DNA of 18,049 nt from DATCSE01 sp036568605 (GCA_036568605.1 DATCSE010000293.1:1-18049), one strand, 5' to 3'. Shown: positions 1 to 7,027, numbered from the stretch's first letter. The notes: generated by a model from the letters alone, not told the origin. A program made the numbers and translations.

Positions 1-808
1 CTCGGGCAAGCAGGCGCGCTCGGTGATCGACGGACTGGAGGCCGACGTCGTGACGCTCGGGCTGGCCTACGACGTCGACGCACTGGCCGACCACGGCAAG
101 CTGGTCCCGCAGGACTGGCAGAAGCGGCTGCCGAACAACGCGTCCCCGTACACCTCGACCATCGTGTTCCTGGTGCGCAAGGGCAACCCCAAGCACATCG
201 CCGACTGGCCGGATCTCGCGAAGAGCGGCGTCGACGTGATCACGCCCAATCCCAAGACCTCGGGCGGCGCACGCTGGAACTATCTCGCGGCCTGGGCCTA
301 TGCGCTGAAGCAGCCGGGCGGCAACGCCGACAGCGCGAAGGCCTTCGTCAAGCGCATCTATGCGAACACCAAGGTGCTCGATTCGGGCGCGCGCGGCGCG
401 ACCACGACCTTCGTCGAGCGCGGCATCGGCGACGTGCTGATCGCCTGGGAGAACGAGGCCTACCTGTCGGTCAAGGAACTGGGCGCGGACAAGTTCGAGA
501 TCGTCACGCCCAGCCTCTCGATCCTCGCCGAGCCGCCGGTCAGCGTCGTCGACAAGGTCGTCGACAAGCGCAACACGCGCAAGGTCGCGCAGGCCTACCT
601 CGAGTACCTGTACTCGCCCGAAGGCCAGGAGATCGCCGCGCGCAACTTCTACCGGCCGCGCGATGCGAAGGTCGCCGCGAAGTACGCGAAGCAGTTCGCG
701 CCGGTCAAGCTCGTGACGGTCGACGGCGAGTTCGGCGGCTGGCGCTCCGCGCAGAAGACGCACTTCGACGACGGCGGCGTGTTCGACCAGATCTACGCGC
801 CGAAGTGA
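1..808 (+). CDS. sbp: Sulfate-binding periplasmic protein Sbp, 5'-truncated by window edge
   Basis: This is the C-terminal part (about 268 residues) of a periplasmic sulfate-binding protein that delivers sulfate, or thiosulfate, to the CysTWA ABC importer. The reading frame is open from the first complete codon at base 2 and reads SGKQARSVIDGLEADVV, which matches the internal Sbp/CysP segment GSGKQA(T)SVI(N)G. The GTG at 23 is therefore an internal valine and not the start. Other family landmarks are DVDALA, YTSTIVFLVRKGNPK, TPNPKTSGGARWNYLAAW, RGIGDVLIAWENEA and the C-terminal YSPEGQEIAARNFYRPRD. The signal peptide and N-terminus lie upstream of the window. No cysT, cysW or cysA is visible. 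The gene runs directly into ssuE, so it seems to belong to this sulfonate operon. The family is very well conserved and the identification is secure; choosing between Sbp and CysP is less so. Confidence 0.95.
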   Translation, partial: SGKQARSVIDGLEADVVTLGLAYDVDALADHGKLVPQDWQKRLPNNASPYTSTIVFLVRKGNPKHIADWPDLAKSGVDVITPNPKTSGGARWNYLAAWAYALKQPGGNADSAKAFVKRIYANTKVLDSGARGATTTFVERGIGDVLIAWENEAYLSVKELGADKFEIVTPSLSILAEPPVSVVDKVVDKRNTRKVAQAYLEYLYSPEGQEIAARNFYRPRDAKVAAKYAKQFAPVKLVTVDGEFGGWRSAQKTHFDDGGVFDQIYAPK

Positions 809-843
809 CCCGCACAACCCCTGTTGCAGTACCGCCTTCGACC

Positions 844-1443
844 ATGGAAGCCTTGCTGATCGCTGCGAGCCCGTCCGAACGTTCGCGCTCCGCCGCACTG
901 CTCCAAGGCGCCGCCGCCGCGCTCGAACACGCCGGCGTTGCGGTGCGTACGTTGCGCCTGCGCGAATTGCCGGCCGAACCGCTGCTGCGTGCCCGCACCG
1001 GCGACGCGCCGTTGCGCGACGCGCTGCAGCAGGTGGCGAGCGCCCATGCGGTCGTGCTCGCGACGCCGATCTACAAGGCCGCCTACAGCGGCCTGCTGAA
1101 GGCGTTCCTGGACCTGCTGCCGCAGGATGGTCTGCACGGCAAGTGGATCTGGCCGCTGGCCACCGGCGGCAGCCCGGCCCACACGCTGGCGCTCGATCAT
1201 TCGCTGCGCCCGGTGCTGGACAACCTGGGCGCCCACCAGGTCGTGCCGTCGGTCTATGCGCTCGAGTCGCAAGTCGTGCTGGGCGATGGTGAACTGGCCG
1301 CGGCGCGGCCGCGCTTCGACGCCGACGTGCAGCGCCGCCTCGACGCCGGCGCCGCGCGCCTGGCGAACGCGCTCGAATCGCAGGCGCATCTGCGCGAGCG
1401 CCACGAGCGCACGTCGCTCAGCCTGGTGCGATGTAGCGCGTAG
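844..1443 (+). CDS. ssuE: NADPH-dependent FMN reductase SsuE
   Basis: A 199-residue flavodoxin-fold reductase that uses NAD(P)H to make FMNH2 for the SsuD monooxygenase in the cytoplasm. It starts MEALLIAASPSERSRSA, equivalent to the N-terminal beta strand and phosphate loop of E. coli SsuE (MRVITLAGSP). It carries the SsuE hallmarks ATPIYKAAYSGLLKAFLDLLP and GKWIWPLATGGSPAH. The ATG at 844 is chosen because it aligns with the family N-terminus. A GTG at 805 overlaps the sbp stop codon (GTGA) and would add 13 residues; that coupling signal is an alternative start. Neither site has a strong ribosome-binding sequence. The last 15 or so residues (ending SLSLVRCSA) are a divergent tail. It follows sbp by 35 nt, or overlaps it if the GTG is used. 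Confidence 0.93.
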   Translation: MEALLIAASPSERSRSAALLQGAAAALEHAGVAVRTLRLRELPAEPLLRARTGDAPLRDALQQVASAHAVVLATPIYKAAYSGLLKAFLDLLPQDGLHGKWIWPLATGGSPAHTLALDHSLRPVLDNLGAHQVVPSVYALESQVVLGDGELAAARPRFDADVQRRLDAGAARLANALESQAHLRERHERTSLSLVRCSA

Positions 1444-1452
1444 TCGCGCATC

Positions 1453-1524
1453 CCGTTCGGGCTGAGCTTGTCGAAGCCTGGTCGAGCTTCTCGGACGGCC
1501 CTTCGACAAGCTCAGGGCGAACGG
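1453..1524. repeat. REP-like palindromic element between ssuE and ssuA
   Basis: Two 24-nt arms (1453-1476 and 1501-1524) are inverted copies of CCGTTCG-N2-CTGAGCTTGTCGAAG. They pair at 22 of 24 positions; the only differences are the two G/C swaps in the N2 position. The 24-nt loop contains a further partial copy (GTCGAGCTTCTCGG). The same palindrome forms the array at 7893-8093. Elements of this type are common between genes in Burkholderiales and Xanthomonadales genomes (general knowledge). Here it could act as a transcript-stabilising hairpin between ssuE and the transport genes. Confidence 0.8.
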
Positions 1525-1568
1525 AACTCAAAGCTTGTCTCCTCCCCCCGGCGTCGGGTGGGTTCGAT

Positions 1569-1607
1569 CTCGCGCGTGCTGCCGCACGCGGCACGCGCGA
1601 GCCTTTT
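1569..1607 (+). terminator. Terminator-like hairpin in the ssuA leader
   Basis: A perfect 11-bp inverted repeat (CTCGCGCGTGC at 1569-1579 and GCACGCGCGAG at 1591-1601) with an 11-nt loop is followed by CCTTTT (1602-1607). This has the shape of a weak rho-independent terminator on the + strand. It lies 34 nt before the first ssuA start, so it could end transcription after ssuE, attenuate the downstream genes, or protect mRNA ends. An alternative smaller stem (TGCCG 1580-1584 with CGGCA 1589-1593) is mutually exclusive with the large one. The T-tract is short, so strong termination is doubtful. Confidence 0.5.
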
Positions 1608-1641
1608 CGCTTCGAGAACCAGAACGTCAGGATCAACCCCG

Positions 1642-2661
1642 ATGAATGTCGACAACCCGATCCCCGCCACCACGCCGCCGCGGCGCGCGTGGCTGCGCAC
1701 CGCGCTGTGGGCCGGTGCCTCGGCCGGCGCGCTGCTGGTGGCCGCCCTCTCCCATGCGCAGCCGCAGCGCACCGAGCTGCGCATCGGCTACCAGAAGAGC
1801 GCGAACCTGTTCGTGCTGCAGAAGGCACGAGGCTCGCTCGAGCAGCGCCTCGCGCCGCTGAACGTCGGCGTCAAGTGGGTCGAGTTCCCGGCCGGGCCGC
1901 AACTGCTCGAAGGGCTGAACGTCGGCGCCATCGACATCGGCCACGTCGGCGAGGCGCCGCCGATCTTCGCGCAGGCCGCCGGCGCAAACTTCGTCTACAT
2001 CGGCCACGACCCGGCTGCGCCCGAAGCCGAGGCCATCGTCGTGCCCAAGGATCCGGCGATCAAGACGGTGGCGGACCTGAAGGGCAAGAAGGTCGCGCTG
2101 AACAAAGGCTCCAACGTGCACTACCTGCTGGTGCGCGCGCTCGAGAAGGCCGGCCTGAAGTACGGCGACGTCCAGCCGGTGTTCCTGCCGCCGGCCGATG
2201 CGCGCGCGGCCTTCGAGAAAGGCTCGGTCGACGCGTGGGCGATCTGGGATCCGTTCCTCGCTGCGGTCGAGAAGCAGAGCAACGCCCGCATCATCGTCGA
2301 CGGCCGCAACGGCGTCGCGAACAACTACCTGTTCTACCTGGCCGAGCGCGGCTATGCGGAGAAGCGGCCCGACGTGATCAAGGCGCTGTTCGAGGATTCG
2401 GTCGAGCAGGGCCGCTGGCTGAAGGCGAACCTGAAGCAGGCTGCGGCCACGATCGCGCCGCTGCAGGGGCTGGACGCCGGCGTCGTCGAGCTCGCGCTGC
2501 AGCGCTATCAGTTCAACGTCACGCCGCTGAGCCCGGCCGTCGCGGCCGAGCAGCAGAAGGTGGCCGATGCGTTCCACGAGCTGAAGCTGATCCCGAAGCC
2601 GGTGCGCATCGCGGACGCGCTGCCCGGCGGCGCGGTGAAGACCGCGGCGAGCGGCAACTGA
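1642..2661 (+). CDS. ssuA: Aliphatic sulfonate ABC transporter, binding protein (SsuA paralogue 1)
   Basis: A 339-residue periplasmic binding protein that captures aliphatic sulfonates for SsuBC. It has a signal peptide: basic residues around R14-R19, a hydrophobic core to about residue 36, and a likely cleavage after SHA39. The mature part begins QPQRTELRIGYQKSANL, and carries EFPAGPQLLEGLNVG, PPIFAQAAG and ADARAAFEKGSVDAWAIWDP, all typical of the SsuA/NMT1-like fold. The ATG at 1642 is preferred because it starts a proper signal peptide and has AGGA at 1629-1632. Upstream in-frame codons only translate the REP-like repeat. It is followed after 2 nt by a second ssuA. It is more divergent from E. 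coli SsuA than that neighbour (for example GHVGEAPP where E. coli has GSTGDIPP), so its ligand may differ. Confidence 0.92.
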   Translation: MNVDNPIPATTPPRRAWLRTALWAGASAGALLVAALSHAQPQRTELRIGYQKSANLFVLQKARGSLEQRLAPLNVGVKWVEFPAGPQLLEGLNVGAIDIGHVGEAPPIFAQAAGANFVYIGHDPAAPEAEAIVVPKDPAIKTVADLKGKKVALNKGSNVHYLLVRALEKAGLKYGDVQPVFLPPADARAAFEKGSVDAWAIWDPFLAAVEKQSNARIIVDGRNGVANNYLFYLAERGYAEKRPDVIKALFEDSVEQGRWLKANLKQAAATIAPLQGLDAGVVELALQRYQFNVTPLSPAVAAEQQKVADAFHELKLIPKPVRIADALPGGAVKTAASGN

Positions 2662-2663
2662 CG

Positions 2664-3638
2664 ATGAGCTCCGGTCTCGATACGCATCGCCGCCGCTTGC
2701 TGCATCTCGGCGCGGTCACGGCCACGCTGGGCGTCGCGGGCGTCGTGCGCGCCGCTGGCGAGACGCCCGCTCAACTGCGCATCGGCTTCCAGAAAAGCGC
2801 CGTCAACCTCGTGATCCTGAAGCAGCAGGGCGCGCTCGAAAAGCGCTTTCCCGCGAGCAAGGTCAGCTGGATCGAATTCCCCGCGGGACCGCAGTTGCTC
2901 GAAGCGCTGGCGGTCGGCAGCCTGGACTTCGGCCTGACCGGCGATTCGCCACCGGTGTTCGCGCAGGCCGCCGGCAAGGACCTCGTCTACGTCGGCGCCG
3001 AGCCGCCCAAGCCGCTGAGCTCGGCGATCCTCGTGAAGGCCGATTCGCCGCTGCGCACGCTCGCCGACCTGAAAGGCAAGCGCGTCGCACTGCAGAAGGG
3101 CTCGAGCGCGCACTACCTGACCGTGCGTGCGATCGAGAAGGCGAAGCTGCAGTGGAGCGGGTTCGCGCCGCTGTACCTCGCGCCGGCCGATGCGCGCGCT
3201 GCGTTCGAACGCGGTGCGGTCGATGCGTGGGCGATCTGGGATCCCTACTACGCGGCGACCGAGCTGGATTTGAAGCCGCGCTCGCTGACGACGGGCGCGG
3301 GCCTCTCGAACAACAACTCGTTCTACCTGGCCTCGCGCACGTTCGCGCAGAACCACCCGGGCACCGTGGTCGCGCTGCTGGCCGAGCTGACCCGTGCCGA
3401 TGCGTACGTGCAATCGAACCGCAAGGAATCGGCGCAACTGATCGCCGACTTCAGCGGCCTCTCGCTCGCGACCGTGCACCTGTTCATCTCGCGTCGCCCG
3501 AATGCGCCGACCGCGCCGCTGACGCCGGCGATCGTCGCCGACCAGCAGCGCGTCGCCGATGCGTTCGCGCGGCTGGGGCTGATCCCGAAGCCGGTCGCTG
3601 TCGCCGACATCGTCTGGCAACCCTCGAAGAGCACCTGA
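2664..3638 (+). CDS. ssuA: Aliphatic sulfonate ABC transporter, binding protein (SsuA paralogue 2)
   Basis: A 324-residue SsuA that starts 2 nt after the first copy. It is the closer match to E. coli SsuA: KVSWIEFPAGPQLLEALAVGS, LTGDSPPVFAQAAGKDLVYVG, EPPKPLSSAILV and FERGAVDAWAIWDPYYAA. The N-terminus has a twin-arginine-like stretch (HRRRLLHLGA, residues 8-17) and a hydrophobic run ending near VVRAAG (about residue 31), so export may be by Tat or Sec. The two copies share the same domain order and many motifs, which indicates an old tandem duplication. Its stop TGA overlaps the ssuD start (TGATG), so translation is coupled to the monooxygenase. Sulfonate binding is from the family; the exact substrate is not visible. 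Confidence 0.94.
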   Translation: MSSGLDTHRRRLLHLGAVTATLGVAGVVRAAGETPAQLRIGFQKSAVNLVILKQQGALEKRFPASKVSWIEFPAGPQLLEALAVGSLDFGLTGDSPPVFAQAAGKDLVYVGAEPPKPLSSAILVKADSPLRTLADLKGKRVALQKGSSAHYLTVRAIEKAKLQWSGFAPLYLAPADARAAFERGAVDAWAIWDPYYAATELDLKPRSLTTGAGLSNNNSFYLASRTFAQNHPGTVVALLAELTRADAYVQSNRKESAQLIADFSGLSLATVHLFISRRPNAPTAPLTPAIVADQQRVADAFARLGLIPKPVAVADIVWQPSKST

Positions 3639-4819
3639 TGAAGATCCTCTGGTTCATCCCCACGCACGGCGACTCGCGTTACCTCGGCAGCAGCAAGGGC
3701 GCGCGCCATGCCGACTTCGCGTACTTCAAGCAGGTCGCGATCGCGGCCGACAGCCTGGGCTACGAAGGCGTGCTGCTGCCCACCGGGCGTTCGTGCGAGG
3801 ACTCGTGGGTGCTCGCCGCGAGCCTGATCGACGCGACCCGGCGCCTGAAGTTCCTCATCGCGCTGCGGCCCGGTCTGGTGCAGCCGGCGCAGTCCGCACG
3901 CATGGCGGCGACCTTCGACCGTCTCTCGGGCGGGCGCCTACTCGTGAACCTGGTGACCGGCGGCGACCGCGAGGAGCTCGAAGGCGATGGCCTGTTCCTG
4001 CCGCACGAGCAGCGCTACGAGCAGTCGACCGAGTTCCTGACGATCTGGCGCGAGGTGCTGGCGCGCAGCCACGAGGGCACGCCCTTCGACTTCGACGGCC
4101 GGCACCTGCAGGTCAAGGGCAGCAAGGTGCTGTACCCGCCGGTGCAGAGGCCGTATCCGCCGATCTTCTTCGGCGGCTCGTCGGAGGAAGCGCATGAGCT
4201 CGCGGCGCAGCAGCTCGACACCTACCTCACGTGGGGCGAGCCGCCGGCCGCGGTGGCCGCGAAGGTTGCCGACATCCGGCAGCGCGCCGCGAAGTACGGC
4301 CGCACGCTGGAATTCGGCATCCGCCTGCACGTGATCGTGCGCGAGACCGAGGACGAAGCGTGGCGCGCCGCGGCCGAGCTGGTCTCGCAGCTCGACGACG
4401 ACATCATCGCGACCGCGCAGAAGAAGTTCGCGCAGATGGACTCGGTCGGCCAGCGCCGCATGGCCGAGCTGAACAAGGGCCGGTTGAACAAGGGCAACGT
4501 GCGCGACGGCCTCGAGGTTGCGCCCAACCTGTGGGCCGGGGTCGGCCTGGTGCGCGGCGGCGCGGGCACCGCGCTGGTCGGCAACCCGCAGCAGGTCGCG
4601 CAGCGCATCGAGGAGTACGCGGCGCTCGGGCTGGAGTACTTCATCCTGTCCGGCTATCCGCACTTGGAGGAGGCGCACCGCTTTGCCGAGCTGGTGTTCC
4701 CGCTGCTGCCGCTGAACCTGCGCGAGCGCCTGGGCGGGCAGTTGCTGACCGGGCCGTTCGGCGAGGTCGTGGCGAATCACTATCTGCCGCGCGGTGACGG
4801 CGCGCGCGCGGCGGCCTGA
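3638..4819 (+). CDS. ssuD: FMNH2-dependent alkanesulfonate monooxygenase SsuD
   Basis: A 393-residue bacterial-luciferase-family enzyme (E. coli SsuD has 381 residues). It uses FMNH2 from SsuE and O2 to split alkanesulfonates into an aldehyde and sulfite (EC 1.14.14.5). It begins MKILWFIPTHGDSRYLG, with the conserved active-site His10, and has PTGRSCEDSW with Cys53, equivalent to E. coli Cys54. Further SsuD-specific segments are ALRPGLVQP, NLVTGGDREEL, PPIFFGGSSEEAHELAA, FGIRLHVIVRETEDEAW and PNLWAGVGLVRGGAGTALVG with the flexible-lid arginine, then SGYPHLEEAHRFAELVFP. A short insertion rich in Asn/Lys (NKGRLNKGNVRDG) and a longer C-terminus distinguish it from E. coli. The start overlaps the stop of the preceding ssuA by one base. 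Confidence 0.97.
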   Translation: MKILWFIPTHGDSRYLGSSKGARHADFAYFKQVAIAADSLGYEGVLLPTGRSCEDSWVLAASLIDATRRLKFLIALRPGLVQPAQSARMAATFDRLSGGRLLVNLVTGGDREELEGDGLFLPHEQRYEQSTEFLTIWREVLARSHEGTPFDFDGRHLQVKGSKVLYPPVQRPYPPIFFGGSSEEAHELAAQQLDTYLTWGEPPAAVAAKVADIRQRAAKYGRTLEFGIRLHVIVRETEDEAWRAAAELVSQLDDDIIATAQKKFAQMDSVGQRRMAELNKGRLNKGNVRDGLEVAPNLWAGVGLVRGGAGTALVGNPQQVAQRIEEYAALGLEYFILSGYPHLEEAHRFAELVFPLLPLNLRERLGGQLLTGPFGEVVANHYLPRGDGARAAA

Positions 4820-4862
4820 GAGAGCACCACGATGAGTGCCCACTCGCCGGCCATCACCCAGG

Positions 4863-4910
4863 CCCTCTCCGAGGGTCAAAAAGGCGCCCCTTCGCGGCTC
4901 CGGGAGAGGG
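4863..4910. repeat. Inverted repeat (CCCTCTCC / GGAGAGGG) ahead of the VOC gene
   Basis: CCCTCTCC at 4863-4870 pairs with GGAGAGGG at 4903-4910 across a 32-nt loop. This resembles the C/T-rich, G/A-rich intergenic stem-loops common in betaproteobacteria. It lies inside the frame upstream of the VOC domain, and its right arm abuts the purine-rich GGAGGAAG (4909-4916) that serves the GTG start at 4925. It therefore suggests that the region after ssuD is an intergenic spacer and not coding. Confidence 0.5.
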
Positions 4911-4924
4911 AGGAAGACAGTGCG

Positions 4925-5329
4925 GTGCGTGGGGTGGACCACGTTCAGTTGCCGCTGCCGGTCGGGGGCTCGAAACAGGCGCGTGCGTTCTACGAGGGAT
5001 TGCTGGGCCTGCGCGAGGTGCGCGACCCGGCCCACGACCGGCCCGGCTCGCTGCGTTATGCCTTGGGCTGGGGGCGGCTGGATCTGCGCGAAGGCATGTA
5101 CAGCGGCGTCGCGCCGCAAGCGCATCTCGCGCTGCGCGTCCAGGGCCTGGCCGCGATCACGCAGCGGCTGCGCCGCGCCGGCGTTCCGGTCGATGACGCG
5201 CCGCTGATCGACGCCGGCCGCATCTACGTCGTCGACCCGTTCGGCAACCGGCTCGAGCTGATCGAGCCCGCGACCGACGACGGCCTCGAAACTTCTCGCC
5301 GCATCACCGATGTCCGCATTGCGATCTGA
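4925..5329 (+). CDS. VOC (glyoxalase/bleomycin-resistance fold) family protein
   Basis: A small single-domain VOC protein of about 134 residues. It begins VRGVDHVQLPLPVGG with the conserved metal-site His. It continues ARAFYEGLLGLREV, HLALRVQGLAAITQRLRRAGV and ends its domain with RIYVVDPFGNRLELIEP, whose final Glu is the usual second metal ligand. The GTG at 4925 is chosen because the domain starts there and GGAGGAAG lies 8-11 nt upstream. An ATG at 4832 in the same frame would add 31 low-similarity residues that read through the inverted repeat. The gene sits between ssuD and ssuC, and its 3' end overlaps the ssuC start by 20 nt, so it is part of the operon. VOC members include isomerases, dioxygenases, thiol transferases and binding proteins; the reaction here is unknown. 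A role in handling the aldehyde product or a particular sulfonate is only an inference. Confidence 0.82.
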   Translation: MRGVDHVQLPLPVGGSKQARAFYEGLLGLREVRDPAHDRPGSLRYALGWGRLDLREGMYSGVAPQAHLALRVQGLAAITQRLRRAGVPVDDAPLIDAGRIYVVDPFGNRLELIEPATDDGLETSRRITDVRIAI

Positions 5330-6119
5330 TTCATCGTCGTGGGTGCGCTGGCGTGCTCGCCTGCTGCCGGCGCTGCTGCCGATCGCCATCCTGATCGCCT
5401 GGGAGCTCGCGTCGCGCTTCGGCTGGCTGTCCAGCCGCGTGCTGCCTGAGCCGTGGGCCGTGGTCCGGGCGTTCTGGATGCTCGCGCTGTCGGGCGAGAT
5501 GTGGCAGCACGTCGCGACCAGCACCTGGCGTGCGATCAGCGGTTTTGCGATCGGCGGCGGCCTGGGGCTGGTGCTGGGCCTCTTGACCGGCTCGCTGCGC
5601 AGCGCCGAGACGCTGCTCGACTCGACGCTGCAGATGCTGCGCAACATCCCGCCGCTCGCGCTGATCCCGCTCGTGATCCTGTGGTTCGGCATCGACGAGA
5701 CCGCGAAGCTGTTCCTCGTCTCGCTGGGCGTGTTCTTCCCGATCTACATCAACACCTTCCACGGCATCCGCTCGGTCGACAAAGGGCTGATCGAGATGGC
5801 GCGCAGCTACGGGCTCTCGGGCGTTGCGCTGTACCGGCATGTGATCCTGCCCGGCGCGCTGCCGTCCATCCTGGTCGGCGTGCGTTTCTCGCTGGGCTTC
5901 ATGTGGGTGATCCTGATCGTCGCCGAGACCATCTCGGCGCAGGCCGGCATCGGCTACATGACGATGAACGCACGCGAGTTCCTGCAGACCGACGTGGTGC
6001 TGGTCGGCATCCTGCTGTATGCGCTGCTCGGCAAGCTCGCCGACCTGCTCTCGAAGGGGCTGGAGCGCTGGTGGCTGCGCTGGCACCCCGGGTATCAGCG
6101 GCAGGCAAAGGCCGCATGA
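5310..6119 (+). CDS. ssuC: Aliphatic sulfonate ABC transporter permease SsuC
   Basis: A 269-residue inner-membrane permease (BPD_transp_1 fold) that forms the sulfonate channel with SsuB. It has about six hydrophobic segments, starting near residues 18-36 and continuing through 73-93, 113-127 and 133-150, with two more beyond residue 180. The cytoplasmic EAA loop that contacts the ATPase lies at about residues 162-190 (EMARSYGLSG ... VILPGALPSI). It also has MLRNIPPLALIPLVILWFGI, typical of the SsuC/TauC group. The ATG at 5310 overlaps the end of the VOC gene by 20 nt. The TGA stop at 6117-6119 overlaps the ssuB ATG (ATGA). Confidence 0.95.
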   Translation: MSALRSDSSSWVRWRARLLPALLPIAILIAWELASRFGWLSSRVLPEPWAVVRAFWMLALSGEMWQHVATSTWRAISGFAIGGGLGLVLGLLTGSLRSAETLLDSTLQMLRNIPPLALIPLVILWFGIDETAKLFLVSLGVFFPIYINTFHGIRSVDKGLIEMARSYGLSGVALYRHVILPGALPSILVGVRFSLGFMWVILIVAETISAQAGIGYMTMNAREFLQTDVVLVGILLYALLGKLADLLSKGLERWWLRWHPGYQRQAKAA

Positions 6120-7027
6120 GGTTGCGCACGATGACGTCCTACGAACTCGAGCTCGAAGGCGCCGCGCTCAGCGGCTACTCGCCGTACGCGTCGCTCGCGC
6201 TGCATGTCGCGGCCCGCGTGCCGGTGCAGGGGGTGCCGCGGCCGGCTGGTGGCGGGGCGGCGATCCGCATAGCCGGCCTGGCCAAGTCCTACGGCGAACG
6301 CGCGGTGCTGCACGACGTGAACCTGCAGATCGCACCCGGCGAGTTCGTCGCGATCGTAGGCCGCAGCGGCTGCGGCAAGAGCACGCTGCTGCGCCTGATC
6401 GCCGGGCTCGAGCGCGCCGACAGCGGCACGATCGACGTCGCCGCGCAAGCGCGTGACGATGAGCGCAGCGCGGCGGCGGCCGACGGCGACGTGCGCGTGA
6501 TGTTCCAGGATGCACGGCTGCTGCCGTGGAAACGCGTGCTCGACAACGTCGCGCTCGGCTTGGACCCGGCGCAAGGCGAGGTGCGCGAGCGTGCGCGCGA
6601 TGCGCTCGCGCAGGTGGGCCTCGCCGACCGCGCCGGCGACTGGCCGGCCGTGCTGTCGGGCGGGCAGCGCCAGCGTGTCGCGCTGGCCCGCGCGCTGGTG
6701 CATGCACCCAAGCTGCTGCTGCTCGACGAACCACTGGGCGCGCTGGATGCGCTGACCCGCATCGAGATGCAGCGCCTGATCGAAAGCCTGTGGCAGCGGC
6801 ATCGCTTCACCGCGCTGCTGGTCACGCACGACGTCAGCGAAGCGGTAGCGCTGGCCGACCGCGTGCTGCTGATCGAATCGCAGCGCATCGCGTTCGACGA
6901 ACGCATCGCGCTGGGCCGGCCGCGCTCGCATGGGGACACCGGATTCGCGCGCCACGAGCAGCGCATTCTCGACCGCGTGCTGCAACAGCCACCGCGGCCC
7001 GTACTCGTCAAGGAGGCATCGTCATGA
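6116..7027 (+). CDS. ssuB: Aliphatic sulfonate ABC transporter ATP-binding protein SsuB
   Basis: A 303-residue ABC ATPase that powers sulfonate import with SsuC. Walker A is GRSGCGKST (82-90), the Q-loop is MFQDARLLPWK (129-139, a diagnostic SsuB segment), the signature is LSGGQRQRVALARAL (180-194), Walker B is LLLLDEP (200-206), the D-loop is GALDALTR and the switch histidine is His238 in LLVTHDVSEA. The ABC domain begins near residue 48, so there is an N-terminal extension of about 48 residues rich in Ala, Pro and Gly that E. coli SsuB (about 255 residues) lacks. The ATG at 6116 overlaps the ssuC stop; a second ATG at 6131 is possible but would remove only five residues. The stop overlaps the next gene's start (ATGA at 7024-7027). 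Confidence 0.95.
   Translation: MRLRTMTSYELELEGAALSGYSPYASLALHVAARVPVQGVPRPAGGGAAIRIAGLAKSYGERAVLHDVNLQIAPGEFVAIVGRSGCGKSTLLRLIAGLERADSGTIDVAAQARDDERSAAAADGDVRVMFQDARLLPWKRVLDNVALGLDPAQGEVRERARDALAQVGLADRAGDWPAVLSGGQRQRVALARALVHAPKLLLLDEPLGALDALTRIEMQRLIESLWQRHRFTALLVTHDVSEAVALADRVLLIESQRIAFDERIALGRPRSHGDTGFARHEQRILDRVLQQPPRPVLVKEASS

Noticed and set aside
1468..1641. N-terminal extension of the first ssuA through the upstream repeat
   Set aside because: The extra residues translate the REP-like palindrome and the hairpin; the signal peptide starts correctly at 1642.
1689..2663. Open frame upstream of the second ssuA that would fuse it to a long N-terminal region
   Set aside because: It is the out-of-frame reading of the first ssuA. 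The second ssuA has its own ATG and signal peptide at 2664.
3938..5692. A 584-codon open frame on the - strand opposite ssuD, VOC and ssuC
   Set aside because: The opposite strand carries unambiguous SsuD and SsuC. The antisense product has no recognisable domain.
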